From Hyphomonadaceae bacterium UBA2389 (GTDB lineage: Bacteria; Pseudomonadota; Alphaproteobacteria; Caulobacterales; Aquidulcibacteraceae): a DNA stretch of 15,452 nt. The stretch lies in contig DDSN01000032.1 of the NCBI GenBank assembly GCA_002343395.1, forward strand, positions 1-15,452, read 5' to 3'. The position numbers were made by a program, and so were the translations under genes. The notes beneath the pieces are model-generated. The model was given only the letters and a program-made list of their open reading frames with translations, was not told the DNA's origin and made no database searches. Below, one piece after another: positions 1 through 7,852 of this stretch (its first letter is position 1; each line of letters opens with the position of its first letter).

Positions 1-1
1 G

Positions 2-49
2 TTCGGCGACGCGAAGAAGATGACGGATGAGATTGTAAAGGGGCTGTGA
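2..49 (+). CDS. 3' end of an unidentified gene (partial)
   Basis: An open frame enters from the left edge and gives the 15-residue tail FGDAKKMTDEIVKGL before a TGA at 47-49. The stop directly abuts the GTG start of the next gene, as expected for two genes in one operon, and the AAGGGG of its last codons would serve as ribosome binding site for that gene. The tail is too short to assign to a family. It is reported because of the tight junction and the lack of any other reading of these bases. Confidence 0.45.
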   Translation, partial: FGDAKKMTDEIVKGL

Positions 50-784
50 GTGCTCGAGCGGCTAACGGTTGTTGTGGGCGGGAGCATAGGGTGGCCATCT
101 GAGCGCAGAGTGGTCAATTTTGACGGCATCGAGATCTGTCTCTTACCTCAAACGCATGAGCAAGAAGCTAGCGCACACATTGATCTCACCAAGCACCGAA
201 TGGCCGTCGACGATGCCTATACTACCGTCAATAGATTCCTCAGCGCGGTTGCGTGGAAAGAGGATGCTGGGGCGGCAAATCATGGAGGTTGGGCGGGAAA
301 TCAGAGTGAGCATCCGGTACCTGCGGCGCGGCGCGCTTTGGCGTGCAATTGGGCAAATCTGTTTCCGAACCGATCGCAGTCAACGAGCGTTCAGAGGCGA
401 GCACTCTCATTGTATCGGGAGGCGCTCAACGCTGAGGAGGCGTGTCTTCCGACGTTTGCTGTATTGGGTTACTACAGAATCTTGGAGATGAAGGGGTCGG
501 GTAGCCAGGAGGACGCCCGCAAATGGATAGCCGCAGAAGAAGGGCGCATTCGATCCTTGCGGTGGCTTAAGGAGACGCTGACCCGTGTGGATGACGCTCG
601 CAGGAGCCTGGGTTTCAGCCAATATTTGATGGCTAGGTGTCGAGTGGCAGTGGCGCACGCGACCAGTTCAAATTCAGGCATTGACCCGGACGACATATTG
701 GAGATTCGACGCATGTCAGATGCAGTGGAGGTCCTGCGATGTCTTGCAAGGCGCTTCATCGAAGTTGAGTTGGGCGTTGAATAG
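50..784 (+). CDS. MauJ-like HEPN-type protein
   Basis: This 244-residue protein resembles the family annotated 'methylamine utilization protein MauJ', judged from the C-terminal half. That half has the ALSLYREALNAEE helix (around residues 117-130), a GYYRILEM helix, the CRVAVAHA block (197-204), a DPDD turn and a final helix ending in ELGVE. The R198-x4-H203 spacing is that of the HEPN motif (R-x4-6-H), which forms the RNA-cleaving or RNA-binding site in HEPN toxins; activity here is inference. No mau genes are nearby, so the family name probably says nothing about function. GTG at 50 is chosen because AAGGGG lies six bases upstream and the previous stop is at 47-49. Base composition is about 50% GC in two sampled lines (121-240) against about 63% in line 1201, which suggests acquisition by transfer. 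No signal peptide or membrane segment is visible. The family call is moderately sure, the role unknown. Confidence 0.6.
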   Translation: MLERLTVVVGGSIGWPSERRVVNFDGIEICLLPQTHEQEASAHIDLTKHRMAVDDAYTTVNRFLSAVAWKEDAGAANHGGWAGNQSEHPVPAARRALACNWANLFPNRSQSTSVQRRALSLYREALNAEEACLPTFAVLGYYRILEMKGSGSQEDARKWIAAEEGRIRSLRWLKETLTRVDDARRSLGFSQYLMARCRVAVAHATSSNSGIDPDDILEIRRMSDAVEVLRCLARRFIEVELGVE

Positions 785-994
785 TCACCCACTCCGCTGC
801 CACCCCCGCCGCCCGCAGCGCGCCGGCATCGCGCAAGCGTACATAAAGGCAATCGGATCGAGGTCGAAGCCGTTAGGCCAGGTAGGCGCGCCTTCCTCGA
901 TGAAAACACGGGCGAAGAAGACTGGGTCCTTCAGCGGCTGCACCATGGGCCCGTCTTTTTCGAACAGGTGCGAAAAATAGGAGATGCGCGGCAT
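785..994 (-). pseudogene. DUF2442 remnant, truncated and frameshifted
   Basis: The frame from ATG at 994 carries the second half of a DUF2442 domain: SHLFEKDGPMVQPLKDP, FFARVFIEEG, then PTWPNGFDLDPIA. Three things are wrong with it. The first 30 to 40 residues of the domain are missing and are replaced by MPRISYF, which looks like the start of DUF4160 proteins, the usual operon partner of DUF2442. After DLDPIA the frame runs into a non-family tail, while the next frame reads VRLRDAGALRAAGVAAEW, the expected ending. Adding one base at the GG at 848-849 (a C run on the coding strand) would join them as IALYVRLRDAGALRAAG. The restored frame would stop at 756, inside the neighbouring MauJ-like gene, so that edge is probably also altered. 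A TTG at 1015 extends the frame by seven codons without family match. I take it as non-functional debris of a DUF4160/DUF2442 pair. Confidence 0.6.
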
Positions 995-1026
995 CTTGGC
1001 CTGTCCCGAGTGCAAGTTTTAAGAAA

Positions 1027-1053
1027 CTAGCCCGGTCCGAGGCGACCGGCTAG
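1027..1053. promoter_or_regulatory. Inverted repeat just before the TIR gene
   Basis: CTAGCCCGGTC at 1027-1037 pairs with GACCGGCTAG at 1044-1053, giving a ten-pair stem with one bulged C and a six-base loop CGAGGC. It ends nine bases before the ATG at 1063, and no purine-rich ribosome binding site lies between. It could be an operator, a translational hairpin in the leader, or a leftover terminator stem; no run of T follows on either side. The structure is visible; the function is a guess. Confidence 0.4.
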
Positions 1054-1062
1054 CTTGCCCCC

Positions 1063-1809
1063 ATGCCCGACGTATTCATCTCCTACAAAAAGTCCGACGC
1101 AGACCGTGTGCGCCCACTGGTGGAGCATCTGCGCGCAGCCGGCCTCGACGTCTGGTGGGACGAGGGTATTCAGCCGTCCACCTCGTGGCGCGCAGAGATC
1201 GCCAAACAGCTCAGCGCCGCAAAGTGCGTGGTCGCGGTGTGGACGCAAGACAGCGTCGATCACGAGCAAGGCTCGTGGGTGATGGAGGAAGCGACGCACG
1301 GGCTCACGCGCAAAGTGCTGGCGCCAGTGCGGCTTGATTTGGTGTCGCCGCCGCTTGGCTTCGGCGAAGTGCAATACGCCGACTTGGCGGCGTGGAGCGG
1401 CTCGGCGGACGATCCGCGCTTTCAGCATTTTCTCGGCATTGTGCAGGCGATCGTGCGCGCCGAGCCGATCCCGGTCGCGCCGCGGCCGACGCATTTCGAG
1501 GCGCCGGGGATCAAGCTTCAGGGCGTGACCATGCAGAACGTGAACATTCACGTCGGTGGTCGCGATGTCGCCGATGAGGCGGAAGAGGAGGATGACGCGC
1601 CCGAACCCGCGGAGGTTGATGCGCCGGCGCGCGTCCGATCAGGCTTTTCGCTCCCCATGGCGATCACGCGCGCCATTGGAATCATTTTTCCACTTATCGC
1701 ATTGATGATCTTCGTTTTCAGCATGGGCGGCATGGCGTGCGATGCAGGCAACGCGCCTGCCTTTTTCTGTCAAGCGCTCGATAGCGTGCGCCAACCCGCG
1801 AAGCCCTGA
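1063..1809 (+). CDS. TIR-domain protein with C-terminal membrane anchor
   Basis: Residues 1-130 form a bacterial TIR domain. It starts with VFISYKKSD (4-12), continues with GLDVWWDEGI (27-36) and SWRAEIAKQL (41-50), a hydrophobic strand CVVAVWTQDS (55-64), and SWVMEEATHG (71-80). E76 sits at the WVxxE position of the catalytic glutamate of NAD+-cleaving TIR enzymes such as SARM1, so NAD+ hydrolysis or conversion is possible (inference). After the domain come a short segment rich in beta formers (150-165, GVTMQNVNIHVGG), an acidic linker (171-186, mostly E, D, A, P) and one strong membrane helix at about 203-225. A cytoplasmic TIR domain tethered to the inner membrane is the likely layout. ATG at 1063 is chosen because the TIR motif begins at once; no good ribosome binding site is seen. 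A DUF1801 gene follows after 15 bases. Bacterial TIR proteins often act in phage defence, but no known partner gene of a named system is present. Confidence 0.85.
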   Translation: MPDVFISYKKSDADRVRPLVEHLRAAGLDVWWDEGIQPSTSWRAEIAKQLSAAKCVVAVWTQDSVDHEQGSWVMEEATHGLTRKVLAPVRLDLVSPPLGFGEVQYADLAAWSGSADDPRFQHFLGIVQAIVRAEPIPVAPRPTHFEAPGIKLQGVTMQNVNIHVGGRDVADEAEEEDDAPEPAEVDAPARVRSGFSLPMAITRAIGIIFPLIALMIFVFSMGGMACDAGNAPAFFCQALDSVRQPAKP

Positions 1810-1824
1810 TCAGGAAGGCCCTAA

Positions 1825-2235
1825 ATGGCCAAAGCCGCGCCAAAAACCCAGAAAACCAAGGCTTCCGTCGCGCAATTTATCGCCGCGGTCGAGGACGAAG
1901 CGCGCCGTAAGGACGCAAAAACGATCGACAAAATGATGCGCGAGATCACTGGAGAGAGGCCAGCGATGTGGGGGCCTTCGATTGTCGGCTATGGCGAATA
2001 CACAACGCCAAGCGGCCCTTGGCCGCGCACTGGGTTCAGCCCACGCAAGGCCAATCTCGTCGTCTACATTCTGCCGGGCTTCAAGGACTATGAGGCGTTG
2101 CTTGGGAAGCTCGGTAAACACAAAACTGGCAAGAGCTGTCTCTACCTTGGCAAATTGGCGGATGTGAACGAAGCGGCGCTGCGAGACATCATTAAGCGCG
2201 GTTGGGAATACATGGCCAAGAAACACCCCGAATAA
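1825..2235 (+). CDS. DUF1801 domain protein
   Basis: The 136-residue soluble protein matches the DUF1801 family along its length. After a basic N-terminus it has a helix VAQFIAAVEDEARRKDAK, then the MWGPSIVGYGEY block (48-59), WPRTGFSPRKANLVVYI, and GKHKTGKSCLYLGKL with the invariant basic run. The fold is related to the YdhG/frataxin-like group; the biochemical role of the family is not established. AGGAAG at 1812-1817 is a good ribosome binding site eight bases from the ATG. The gene starts 15 bases after the TIR gene stop and is followed by a terminator, so the two are probably one transcript. Whether it has any link to the TIR protein is unknown; DUF1801 genes are common housekeeping-like singletons in this group. 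Confidence 0.88.
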   Translation: MAKAAPKTQKTKASVAQFIAAVEDEARRKDAKTIDKMMREITGERPAMWGPSIVGYGEYTTPSGPWPRTGFSPRKANLVVYILPGFKDYEALLGKLGKHKTGKSCLYLGKLADVNEAALRDIIKRGWEYMAKKHPE

Positions 2236-2236
2236 G

Positions 2237-2264
2237 AAAGGGAGCGGCGTTCACCGCTCCCTTT
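2237..2264. terminator. Bidirectional intrinsic terminator
   Basis: AAAGGGAGCGG (2237-2247) and CCGCTCCCTTT (2254-2264) form a perfect 11-pair stem with loop CGTTCA. The stem ends in T runs on both strands (CTTTCGTTTATT rightward, CCCTTTCTTATT leftward). It lies between the stops of the DUF1801 gene (2235) and the M13 peptidase gene (2288), which converge, so one element can end both transcripts. Confidence 0.85.
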
Positions 2265-2287
2265 CGTTTATTCGCCTGTGTGCCGTG

Positions 2288-4345
2288 CTACCAGATCGTG
2301 ACGCGTTGATCCGGCGGCAGGTAAAGCGCATCGCCTGGCTGCACGTTGAACGCGGCGTACCATGTGTCCATGTTCCGCACCGTGCCGTTGCAGCGATAGA
2401 CCGCCGGCGAGTGCGGGTCGGTCAAGATCTGGTTGCGCAGCGCCGCGTCGCGGATGTTTTGCCGCCAAGCCTGCGCCCAGCCCAGGAAGAAGCGCTGATC
2501 GCCGGTGAGGCCATCGAGAACCGGCGCTTCTTCGCCGTGCCGTGACAGCGTGTAGGCGTGATAGGAGACTTGCAGGCCGCCATTGTCGCCAATGTTCTCG
2601 CCGAGTGTAAGGCGGCCGTTCACAGTGATGCCTTCTAGCGGCGAGAATCCGTTGTATTGCTCGACCAGGCGATCGGTCACCGCCGTGAACGCGGCCACGT
2701 CAGTCTCGTTCCACCAATCGCGCAGCACGCCGTTGGCGTCGGATTTGGCGCCCTGGTCGTCGAAGCCGTGACCCATTTCGTGGCCGATCACGCCCCCGAT
2801 GGCGCCGTAGTTCACCGCCGGGTCGGCGTTCGGATCGAAGAATGGCGGCTGCAGGATCGCAGCTGGAAACACGATCTCGTTGAACGTCGGATTATAGTAA
2901 GCGTTGACGGTCTGCGGCGTCATGAACCACTCGTCCTTGTCGGTCGGACGCGAGAGCCGCGCGAGATCGAAGTTCCAGTCGAAAGTCTGCTGGCGCTTGG
3001 CGTTGCCGAACGCATCGCCGGGGACGACTTCGAGCGCGGAGTAATCCTTCCAGCGATCCGGGTAGCCGATCTTGGGCCGGAAGGTTGCGAGTTTCTGGCG
3101 CGCGGCGACCTTGGTTTCCGCCGACATCCAGCTCAGCTGGTCAATCCGTTGGCCATACGCCGTGCGCAGGTTCTCGACCAGTTCGAGCATCTGGGCTTTC
3201 GCTTCCGGCGGGAAGTGGCGTTGCACATAAATCTGCCCGACCGCCTCGCCGAGCGCGCCGTTGACCGCTTGCACCGCGCGTTTCCAGCGCTCGCGCTGTT
3301 GGGGCTGACCGTTCAACGTGCGTCCGTAGAAGTCGAACACTTCGTTGTCGAGTGAGGAGGGCAGGATCGCCGCGTTGTTCTTCAGGAGGTGATAGGAGAG
3401 GTAGGAACGCCATGTCGAAACCGGCGTCGCCATAAACAGCTGCGCCAACGGCCCCATCGCGGAGAGTTCCGCGATCACGACTTCCTGCACGTTGCCGAGG
3501 CCAGCGGCGTCGAAGCTGGCGTCCCATGGGAAGTTTGGCGCCAGCGCGCGGATGTCGGCGCGGGTCTTTAGGTTGTAAGTGCGATCGCGGTCGCGGCGAT
3601 CCGCGATCGGCCAATGGCGTTCCGCGATTTGCGTTTCAAGCGCCAGGATGGTGCGCGCGCGGGCGCGTGCGTTGTTGAGGCCGCCCATGGTGAGCACACG
3701 TTCGACGTGGGCGGTGTAGGCGGCGCGGATATTGGGGAACTCGCCGTCCGTGCGCCGATAGTATTCGCGCTCAGGCAAGCCCAGGCCGGCTTGCGTCATG
3801 TTGCAGATGTAGCGATCGGGGTTGCGGTCATCGAGGCCGACGAAGATCGCGATCGGCGAACCGACGGCGATGCCCGGCGCGGAGATCAGGCGAATGGTTT
3901 CCTCGTGCGTGCGCAACGCCGCGATCTGCGCGAGTTCAGCTTGAATCGGCGCCATGCCGCGTGCGTCGATCGCTTCCTGGTTCAGGAAGGAATTGTAGTA
4001 GTCGGCGATCTTTTGCTGGATCGAACCGGGTTGGCCGCCGGCCAGGGCCACTTCCTCGATGATCGTGCGCGCGTCGCGATCCGCCTTGTCGCGCAAGATA
4101 TCGAACGTACCCCAGCGCGTGCGATCAGAGGGGATCGGGGTGTTGGCGAGCCATGTACCGTTGGCGTATTGGAAGAAGTCGTCGCCGGCTTTCACGGCGG
4201 TGTTGCGCGCGGCAAGGTCAACGCCCCATGCGCCGATCGCGGCGGGTGGGCGCGGCGCGGCCGGCGCGCTTGCGGTTTGGGTCGCGCAGCCGGCGAGCAA
4301 CGCCAACGAGGACGCGCCCATCGCGCGCCGTGTCAGAAGCATCAT
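2288..4345 (-). CDS. M13 family zinc metallopeptidase, lipoprotein
   Basis: The 685-residue protein is a neprilysin/PepO-type M13 endopeptidase, of normal family length. The zinc site is complete: HEMGH near residues 522-526 with the GGVIGHE lead-in, and the third ligand in ENIGDNGG near 583, about 61 residues on as in neprilysin (usual form ENIADxGG). The substrate-binding NAYYNP motif and NEIVFPAAIL precede the zinc site, and the C-terminus has the family's RCNGTVRNMDTW and the final IW. The N-terminus MMLLTRRAMGASSLALLAGC is a lipoprotein signal (lipobox LAGC, C20), so it should be a membrane-anchored periplasmic peptidase; the RR pair is a weak Tat candidate. GGAGGG lies seven bases before the first of two adjacent ATG codons. 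It starts 24 bases after the RND permease stop, as the last gene of that operon. Likely substrates are peptides below about 40 residues, as known for the family; the link to efflux is inference. Confidence 0.93.
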   Translation of the reverse strand: MMLLTRRAMGASSLALLAGCATQTASAPAAPRPPAAIGAWGVDLAARNTAVKAGDDFFQYANGTWLANTPIPSDRTRWGTFDILRDKADRDARTIIEEVALAGGQPGSIQQKIADYYNSFLNQEAIDARGMAPIQAELAQIAALRTHEETIRLISAPGIAVGSPIAIFVGLDDRNPDRYICNMTQAGLGLPEREYYRRTDGEFPNIRAAYTAHVERVLTMGGLNNARARARTILALETQIAERHWPIADRRDRDRTYNLKTRADIRALAPNFPWDASFDAAGLGNVQEVVIAELSAMGPLAQLFMATPVSTWRSYLSYHLLKNNAAILPSSLDNEVFDFYGRTLNGQPQQRERWKRAVQAVNGALGEAVGQIYVQRHFPPEAKAQMLELVENLRTAYGQRIDQLSWMSAETKVAARQKLATFRPKIGYPDRWKDYSALEVVPGDAFGNAKRQQTFDWNFDLARLSRPTDKDEWFMTPQTVNAYYNPTFNEIVFPAAILQPPFFDPNADPAVNYGAIGGVIGHEMGHGFDDQGAKSDANGVLRDWWNETDVAAFTAVTDRLVEQYNGFSPLEGITVNGRLTLGENIGDNGGLQVSYHAYTLSRHGEEAPVLDGLTGDQRFFLGWAQAWRQNIRDAALRNQILTDPHSPAVYRCNGTVRNMDTWYAAFNVQPGDALYLPPDQRVTIW

Positions 4346-4369
4346 GGGTATTCCCTCCAGTTTTTGTCG

Positions 4370-7300
4370 TTACTCGGCTGCCGCCAACTTATTTCCACGC
4401 CGGCCATAAAGGCGCGCGTAGAAGCTGAACAGGCCGCCCCCGATCCGTTTCAGGTCGACGCCGATCATGTAGAAGGCGGGGGTCAGGATCAAGGTGGCTG
4501 GCATACACAACAGCACCCCGAAGGCCAAGCTCAACACCATGGGCTTCAGGAACTGCACGATGGCGGCCTTCTCCAAGATCATCGGCGAGGTGCCGACAAA
4601 TTCCGTCACTGAGGTCAGAAAGATTTGGCGGAACCGAGAGACGGAGGCTTCGGTAATGCCAACGTCCGGTCTTACCCGCATGATCTGGAAGCCCAGCCCC
4701 TCAAGCTCTTCGCCGCGTTCGCGCTGATCGGGCGCGTCCCAGCGCATGTCGGCTGCGCGATGCACCGCTATGGGGCCGGCGGCGAAATTCGACCGCGCGG
4801 ATTCTCTGATGAACTCCTCATGCGCCTCATAGTCCGCGGCCAGCGGGAGGATCTGATAGGTTTCGCCGTTTGGACCGGCGATTTCGTGGAGGTCCACCTC
4901 TTGGCCTTCCTCCGTCAGCAGCGGCGCGCCGACGCCCTTGCGCCGGAGCGCGAAGTAGCCGCGGATCTGGTTGCAGCGATCCACGAGCACGACGTTGTCG
5001 TTCACGACGACGCCAATCGCGGCGATCATCCCAAGCCACGAGAAGAGGGCGAAGCTCGTGCCGAAGATCAAGTGCCCGATCAAGGCGCCGACGATGGCGA
5101 ACGGGATGACGCACAAGATCATCGCAGGCTGCGCATACGACCGGAAGGTCACCGCCAGCAGGAAGTAAATGCCGGCGAACGCCAGCATCATCAGCCGCAT
5201 GAGGTTCTCGAAGAACTCCGCTTGGCCCTCCGCTTCGCCGATCGCCCTCCGCGATACCGTCGCGAAGCGCGACTCGAAACCCGGCCAGAACTCGTTGTCG
5301 AGCGTGCGCATGATGTTTTGGCGCGCCTCGGCGTTGACGAGATCAGCGGTGACCAGGATGGAGCTCATGCGCTGGCGACGATCGAGGCCCGTTACGCCTG
5401 GGGCGAACTCCCAGGTGGCGACCGAGGCGAGGGGCACTTCGCGGCCGTCATTCGTGCGGATACGGAAGGAGCCGAGGCTTTCCAGTGTGCGCCGGTCGTC
5501 GCGCGGATAGCGTACATAGACGCGAACGTCGTCGCCTTCCCGCGGGAGCCGTTGCACTTCTTCGCCGAAGTAGGCTTGGCGCACCTGACGTGTGAGATCG
5601 CCTAGGGTGATGCCGAGTTGCTCCGCGCCGGGCAGTAATTGGAATTGCAGCTCCTCGTTCGCGGCGTCCTGGCTGTCGCGCACGCTGGTCACGTCGGAGA
5701 ACTGCAGCAAGCGCGCCTTCAGCTCTTCGACGGCGGCCTCGAGGTCATCCTTGTTTTCTCCCATGAGGGCGATGTCGATGCTCGGCGCGCCCGAACCGGT
5801 CAGGGAGAAGCTGATCTCGTCCGCGTCCGGGACTTCGCCGAGCAACGCTTCTAGACGTTCGGTGATCTGGCGCGACCGTAAGTGCGAGCGCGTTTCTGGG
5901 GGCGTTAGGCCCACGTAGGCGCGGATCGAGTTTTCCTCGATGGATTGGCTCCAGGAGCGCACGACCCCACGCGACATGTGACCTGTGTTGCGATCTTCGA
6001 CCGCGACGTCGGCTGTTTCCTGTTCAAGCGCGCGGCGCGCGGCGTCGAGCTGTTCTGCAACCTGCTCCATGCGCGAGAACGGCGTAGTTTGCGGCAACGT
6101 GATGGTCGCCTGCATGAAGTCGCCCTCGACTTCCGGCATGAAGGTCTGTTTCACGCGGCCCGAAACCATAAGCCCGATCGACAAGACCATCACGCCCGCG
6201 AAGATCGCCCAGGTGAGGTAGCGCGCCTTGACCGCAGCGCGCACCAGCGGGCCGTGAACGTTCTGCGCGACCCAAATCACAGAGTGCGCGCATTTCTGCT
6301 GCACGCGCATGAGGCGGGCGGAAAGGCTGTCGCCTTGAGGGTTGGGTTTGGTGACGTGCGCGAGGTGCGCCGGCAGAATGATGAGGCTCTCGATCAACGA
6401 AAACACCAGCGTCGACATCACCACGAGCGAGATCGCGCGCGTGAACTGGCGGACGTCGCCTTCCAGCATCATCATCGGGCTGAAGGCGATCATGGTGACG
6501 AACACGGAGGCCACGAGCGGCTTCAGCACGAGCTGGGTCGCGAAAATGGCCGCGTCCGCGCCGGAATGGCCCTGCTCGGCGCGTTCATAGACGGCCTCAC
6601 CAACGATGATGGCGTCATCGACCATGATGCCGAGCACGAGGAGGAACCCGAACACGCTCATGAAGTTCAGCGAGACGCCGACATAAGGCAGGATGAAGAA
6701 CGAACCCGCGAAGGCGGTCATCACGCCCAGAGTCGCCCAGAATGCGACCTTCGGGTGCAGTGTCAGCAGCAGAAGAACGAAGATCAGGAAGAAGCCCTGG
6801 GCGGCGTTTTGAAAGAGAATGCCAAGGAGGGCGTCGTAATCTTCGGTTTCGTTATAGATCGTTGTGATCTGCACGCCCGCGGGCATCTCGCCGCGAAACT
6901 CGGCGAGCGCTTCCTGCAACGCTTTGTTGGTGTCCCAGATGTTGAAACGATCCGCCGTCTGCAGCGCGATCAGCGCTGAGGGCTCGCCATTCATGCGCGA
7001 GTAGAGGTTCGTGTCCTGGAAGCCGTCATTAATGGTGGCGACATCGCCAAGCAAAACGGCGCCGCCTTCCGAGGTTTGGCGCACCACGATGTTCTCAAAG
7101 TCGAGCTCGGTGTCGGCGAGGTTGCGGGCCTGGAGCTGGAAGTTGCCGTCCGCCGTGCGCACGGAGCCGGCGCCGATGTTTAGAGACGAGCTGCGCACCG
7201 CGCGCGCAACGTCGTCGAAGGTGAGGCCGTAAGCCTGCAGCGAGGCTTCCGACACCTCGATGGAAACTTCCGGGCGGCGAACGCCGACGACGATGGTGTT

Positions 7301-7810
7301 GGCGCCGCCAGGCAAGAGCGAGATCCGATCGCGCAGACGCTCGGCCGTGTCGCGCAAGGTGCGCTCGGGCGCATTGCCGTGCACGCCGATGATGATCGAC
7401 CAGTTGCGGCCGACTTGGCGCGCGACGCTGATCGGCTCCATCCCTTGGGGCAGGCCGCTGATGGATTCCACACGCGAGCGGACCTCCGCGGTCATCGCAT
7501 CGACATCGGTGCCCGGATCGGCCTGGATGTTGACCCATCCATAGCCCTCGCCGGAGCGGGACCGCACCCAGTCAACATTGTCGAGGTCCGCGGTTGCTTC
7601 CTCGATGCGAACGACGACTTGGCTTTCCATGTCTTCGGGGCTTGCGCCCGGCCACACCGCATTGATGCTCACGCCGTCGCCGCGACCCGCGGGCCAGAAC
7701 TCTTTCTCCATCTGATTGAAGGAGAACACCCCTGCGATGGCGCAGAAGATCATGAGCAGGTTGCCGGCGACGGGATTGCGTCCCCACCAAGCGACGAGAC
7801 CCTTCAGCAT
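4370..7810 (-). CDS. RND efflux permease (AcrB/HAE1-like) with enlarged cytoplasmic loop
   Basis: This 1146-residue inner-membrane protein is a proton-driven drug/metabolite pump subunit. TM1 lies near residues 13-33, followed by the porter domain start (EFWP, VWPGASPEDME). The TM4 proton-relay pair is present as GIMVDDAIIVGEA near 394-406. The second half repeats the pattern with a TM8 region (YFLLAVTFRSYAQP). TM10 reads GVVVNDNVVLVDR near 930-944: the AcrB lysine (K940) position is N, as in a subgroup of RND pumps with VVVND. Between TM10 and the conserved SRFRQIFLTS stretch lies a segment from about 948 to 1050, where relatives have around 15 residues; it is acidic and soluble-looking, and explains the length above the usual 1030-1050. 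ATG at 7810 has AAAGGAA eight bases upstream. It follows the fusion protein gene by 42 bases and precedes the M13 peptidase by 24. Substrate cannot be told from sequence. Confidence 0.95.
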   Translation of the reverse strand: MLKGLVAWWGRNPVAGNLLMIFCAIAGVFSFNQMEKEFWPAGRGDGVSINAVWPGASPEDMESQVVVRIEEATADLDNVDWVRSRSGEGYGWVNIQADPGTDVDAMTAEVRSRVESISGLPQGMEPISVARQVGRNWSIIIGVHGNAPERTLRDTAERLRDRISLLPGGANTIVVGVRRPEVSIEVSEASLQAYGLTFDDVARAVRSSSLNIGAGSVRTADGNFQLQARNLADTELDFENIVVRQTSEGGAVLLGDVATINDGFQDTNLYSRMNGEPSALIALQTADRFNIWDTNKALQEALAEFRGEMPAGVQITTIYNETEDYDALLGILFQNAAQGFFLIFVLLLLTLHPKVAFWATLGVMTAFAGSFFILPYVGVSLNFMSVFGFLLVLGIMVDDAIIVGEAVYERAEQGHSGADAAIFATQLVLKPLVASVFVTMIAFSPMMMLEGDVRQFTRAISLVVMSTLVFSLIESLIILPAHLAHVTKPNPQGDSLSARLMRVQQKCAHSVIWVAQNVHGPLVRAAVKARYLTWAIFAGVMVLSIGLMVSGRVKQTFMPEVEGDFMQATITLPQTTPFSRMEQVAEQLDAARRALEQETADVAVEDRNTGHMSRGVVRSWSQSIEENSIRAYVGLTPPETRSHLRSRQITERLEALLGEVPDADEISFSLTGSGAPSIDIALMGENKDDLEAAVEELKARLLQFSDVTSVRDSQDAANEELQFQLLPGAEQLGITLGDLTRQVRQAYFGEEVQRLPREGDDVRVYVRYPRDDRRTLESLGSFRIRTNDGREVPLASVATWEFAPGVTGLDRRQRMSSILVTADLVNAEARQNIMRTLDNEFWPGFESRFATVSRRAIGEAEGQAEFFENLMRLMMLAFAGIYFLLAVTFRSYAQPAMILCVIPFAIVGALIGHLIFGTSFALFSWLGMIAAIGVVVNDNVVLVDRCNQIRGYFALRRKGVGAPLLTEEGQEVDLHEIAGPNGETYQILPLAADYEAHEEFIRESARSNFAAGPIAVHRAADMRWDAPDQRERGEELEGLGFQIMRVRPDVGITEASVSRFRQIFLTSVTEFVGTSPMILEKAAIVQFLKPMVLSLAFGVLLCMPATLILTPAFYMIGVDLKRIGGGLFSFYARLYGRRGNKLAAAE

Positions 7811-7852
7811 GCGGACGTTCCTTTCGCCAACGCGTTTGCGTGCGTGGCCAGT

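Noticed and set aside
995..1015. TTG start extending the DUF2442 remnant by seven codons
   Set aside because: The added residues do not match the family, and the ATG at 994 opens the MPRISYF sequence directly.
4325..4345. Twin-arginine export signal in the M13 peptidase
   Set aside because: Only an RR pair is present; the rest of the motif (S/T-R-R-x-F-L-K) is not matched, while the lipobox is clear. Ordinary Sec lipoprotein export is the simpler reading.
3614..4612. 332-codon plus-strand open frame opposite the M13 and RND genes
   Set aside because: It spans the junction of two well-supported genes on the other strand and shows no family motif.
5945..6979. 344-codon plus-strand open frame within the RND gene
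   Set aside because: His/Arg/Asp-rich antisense shadow of a clear RND permease.
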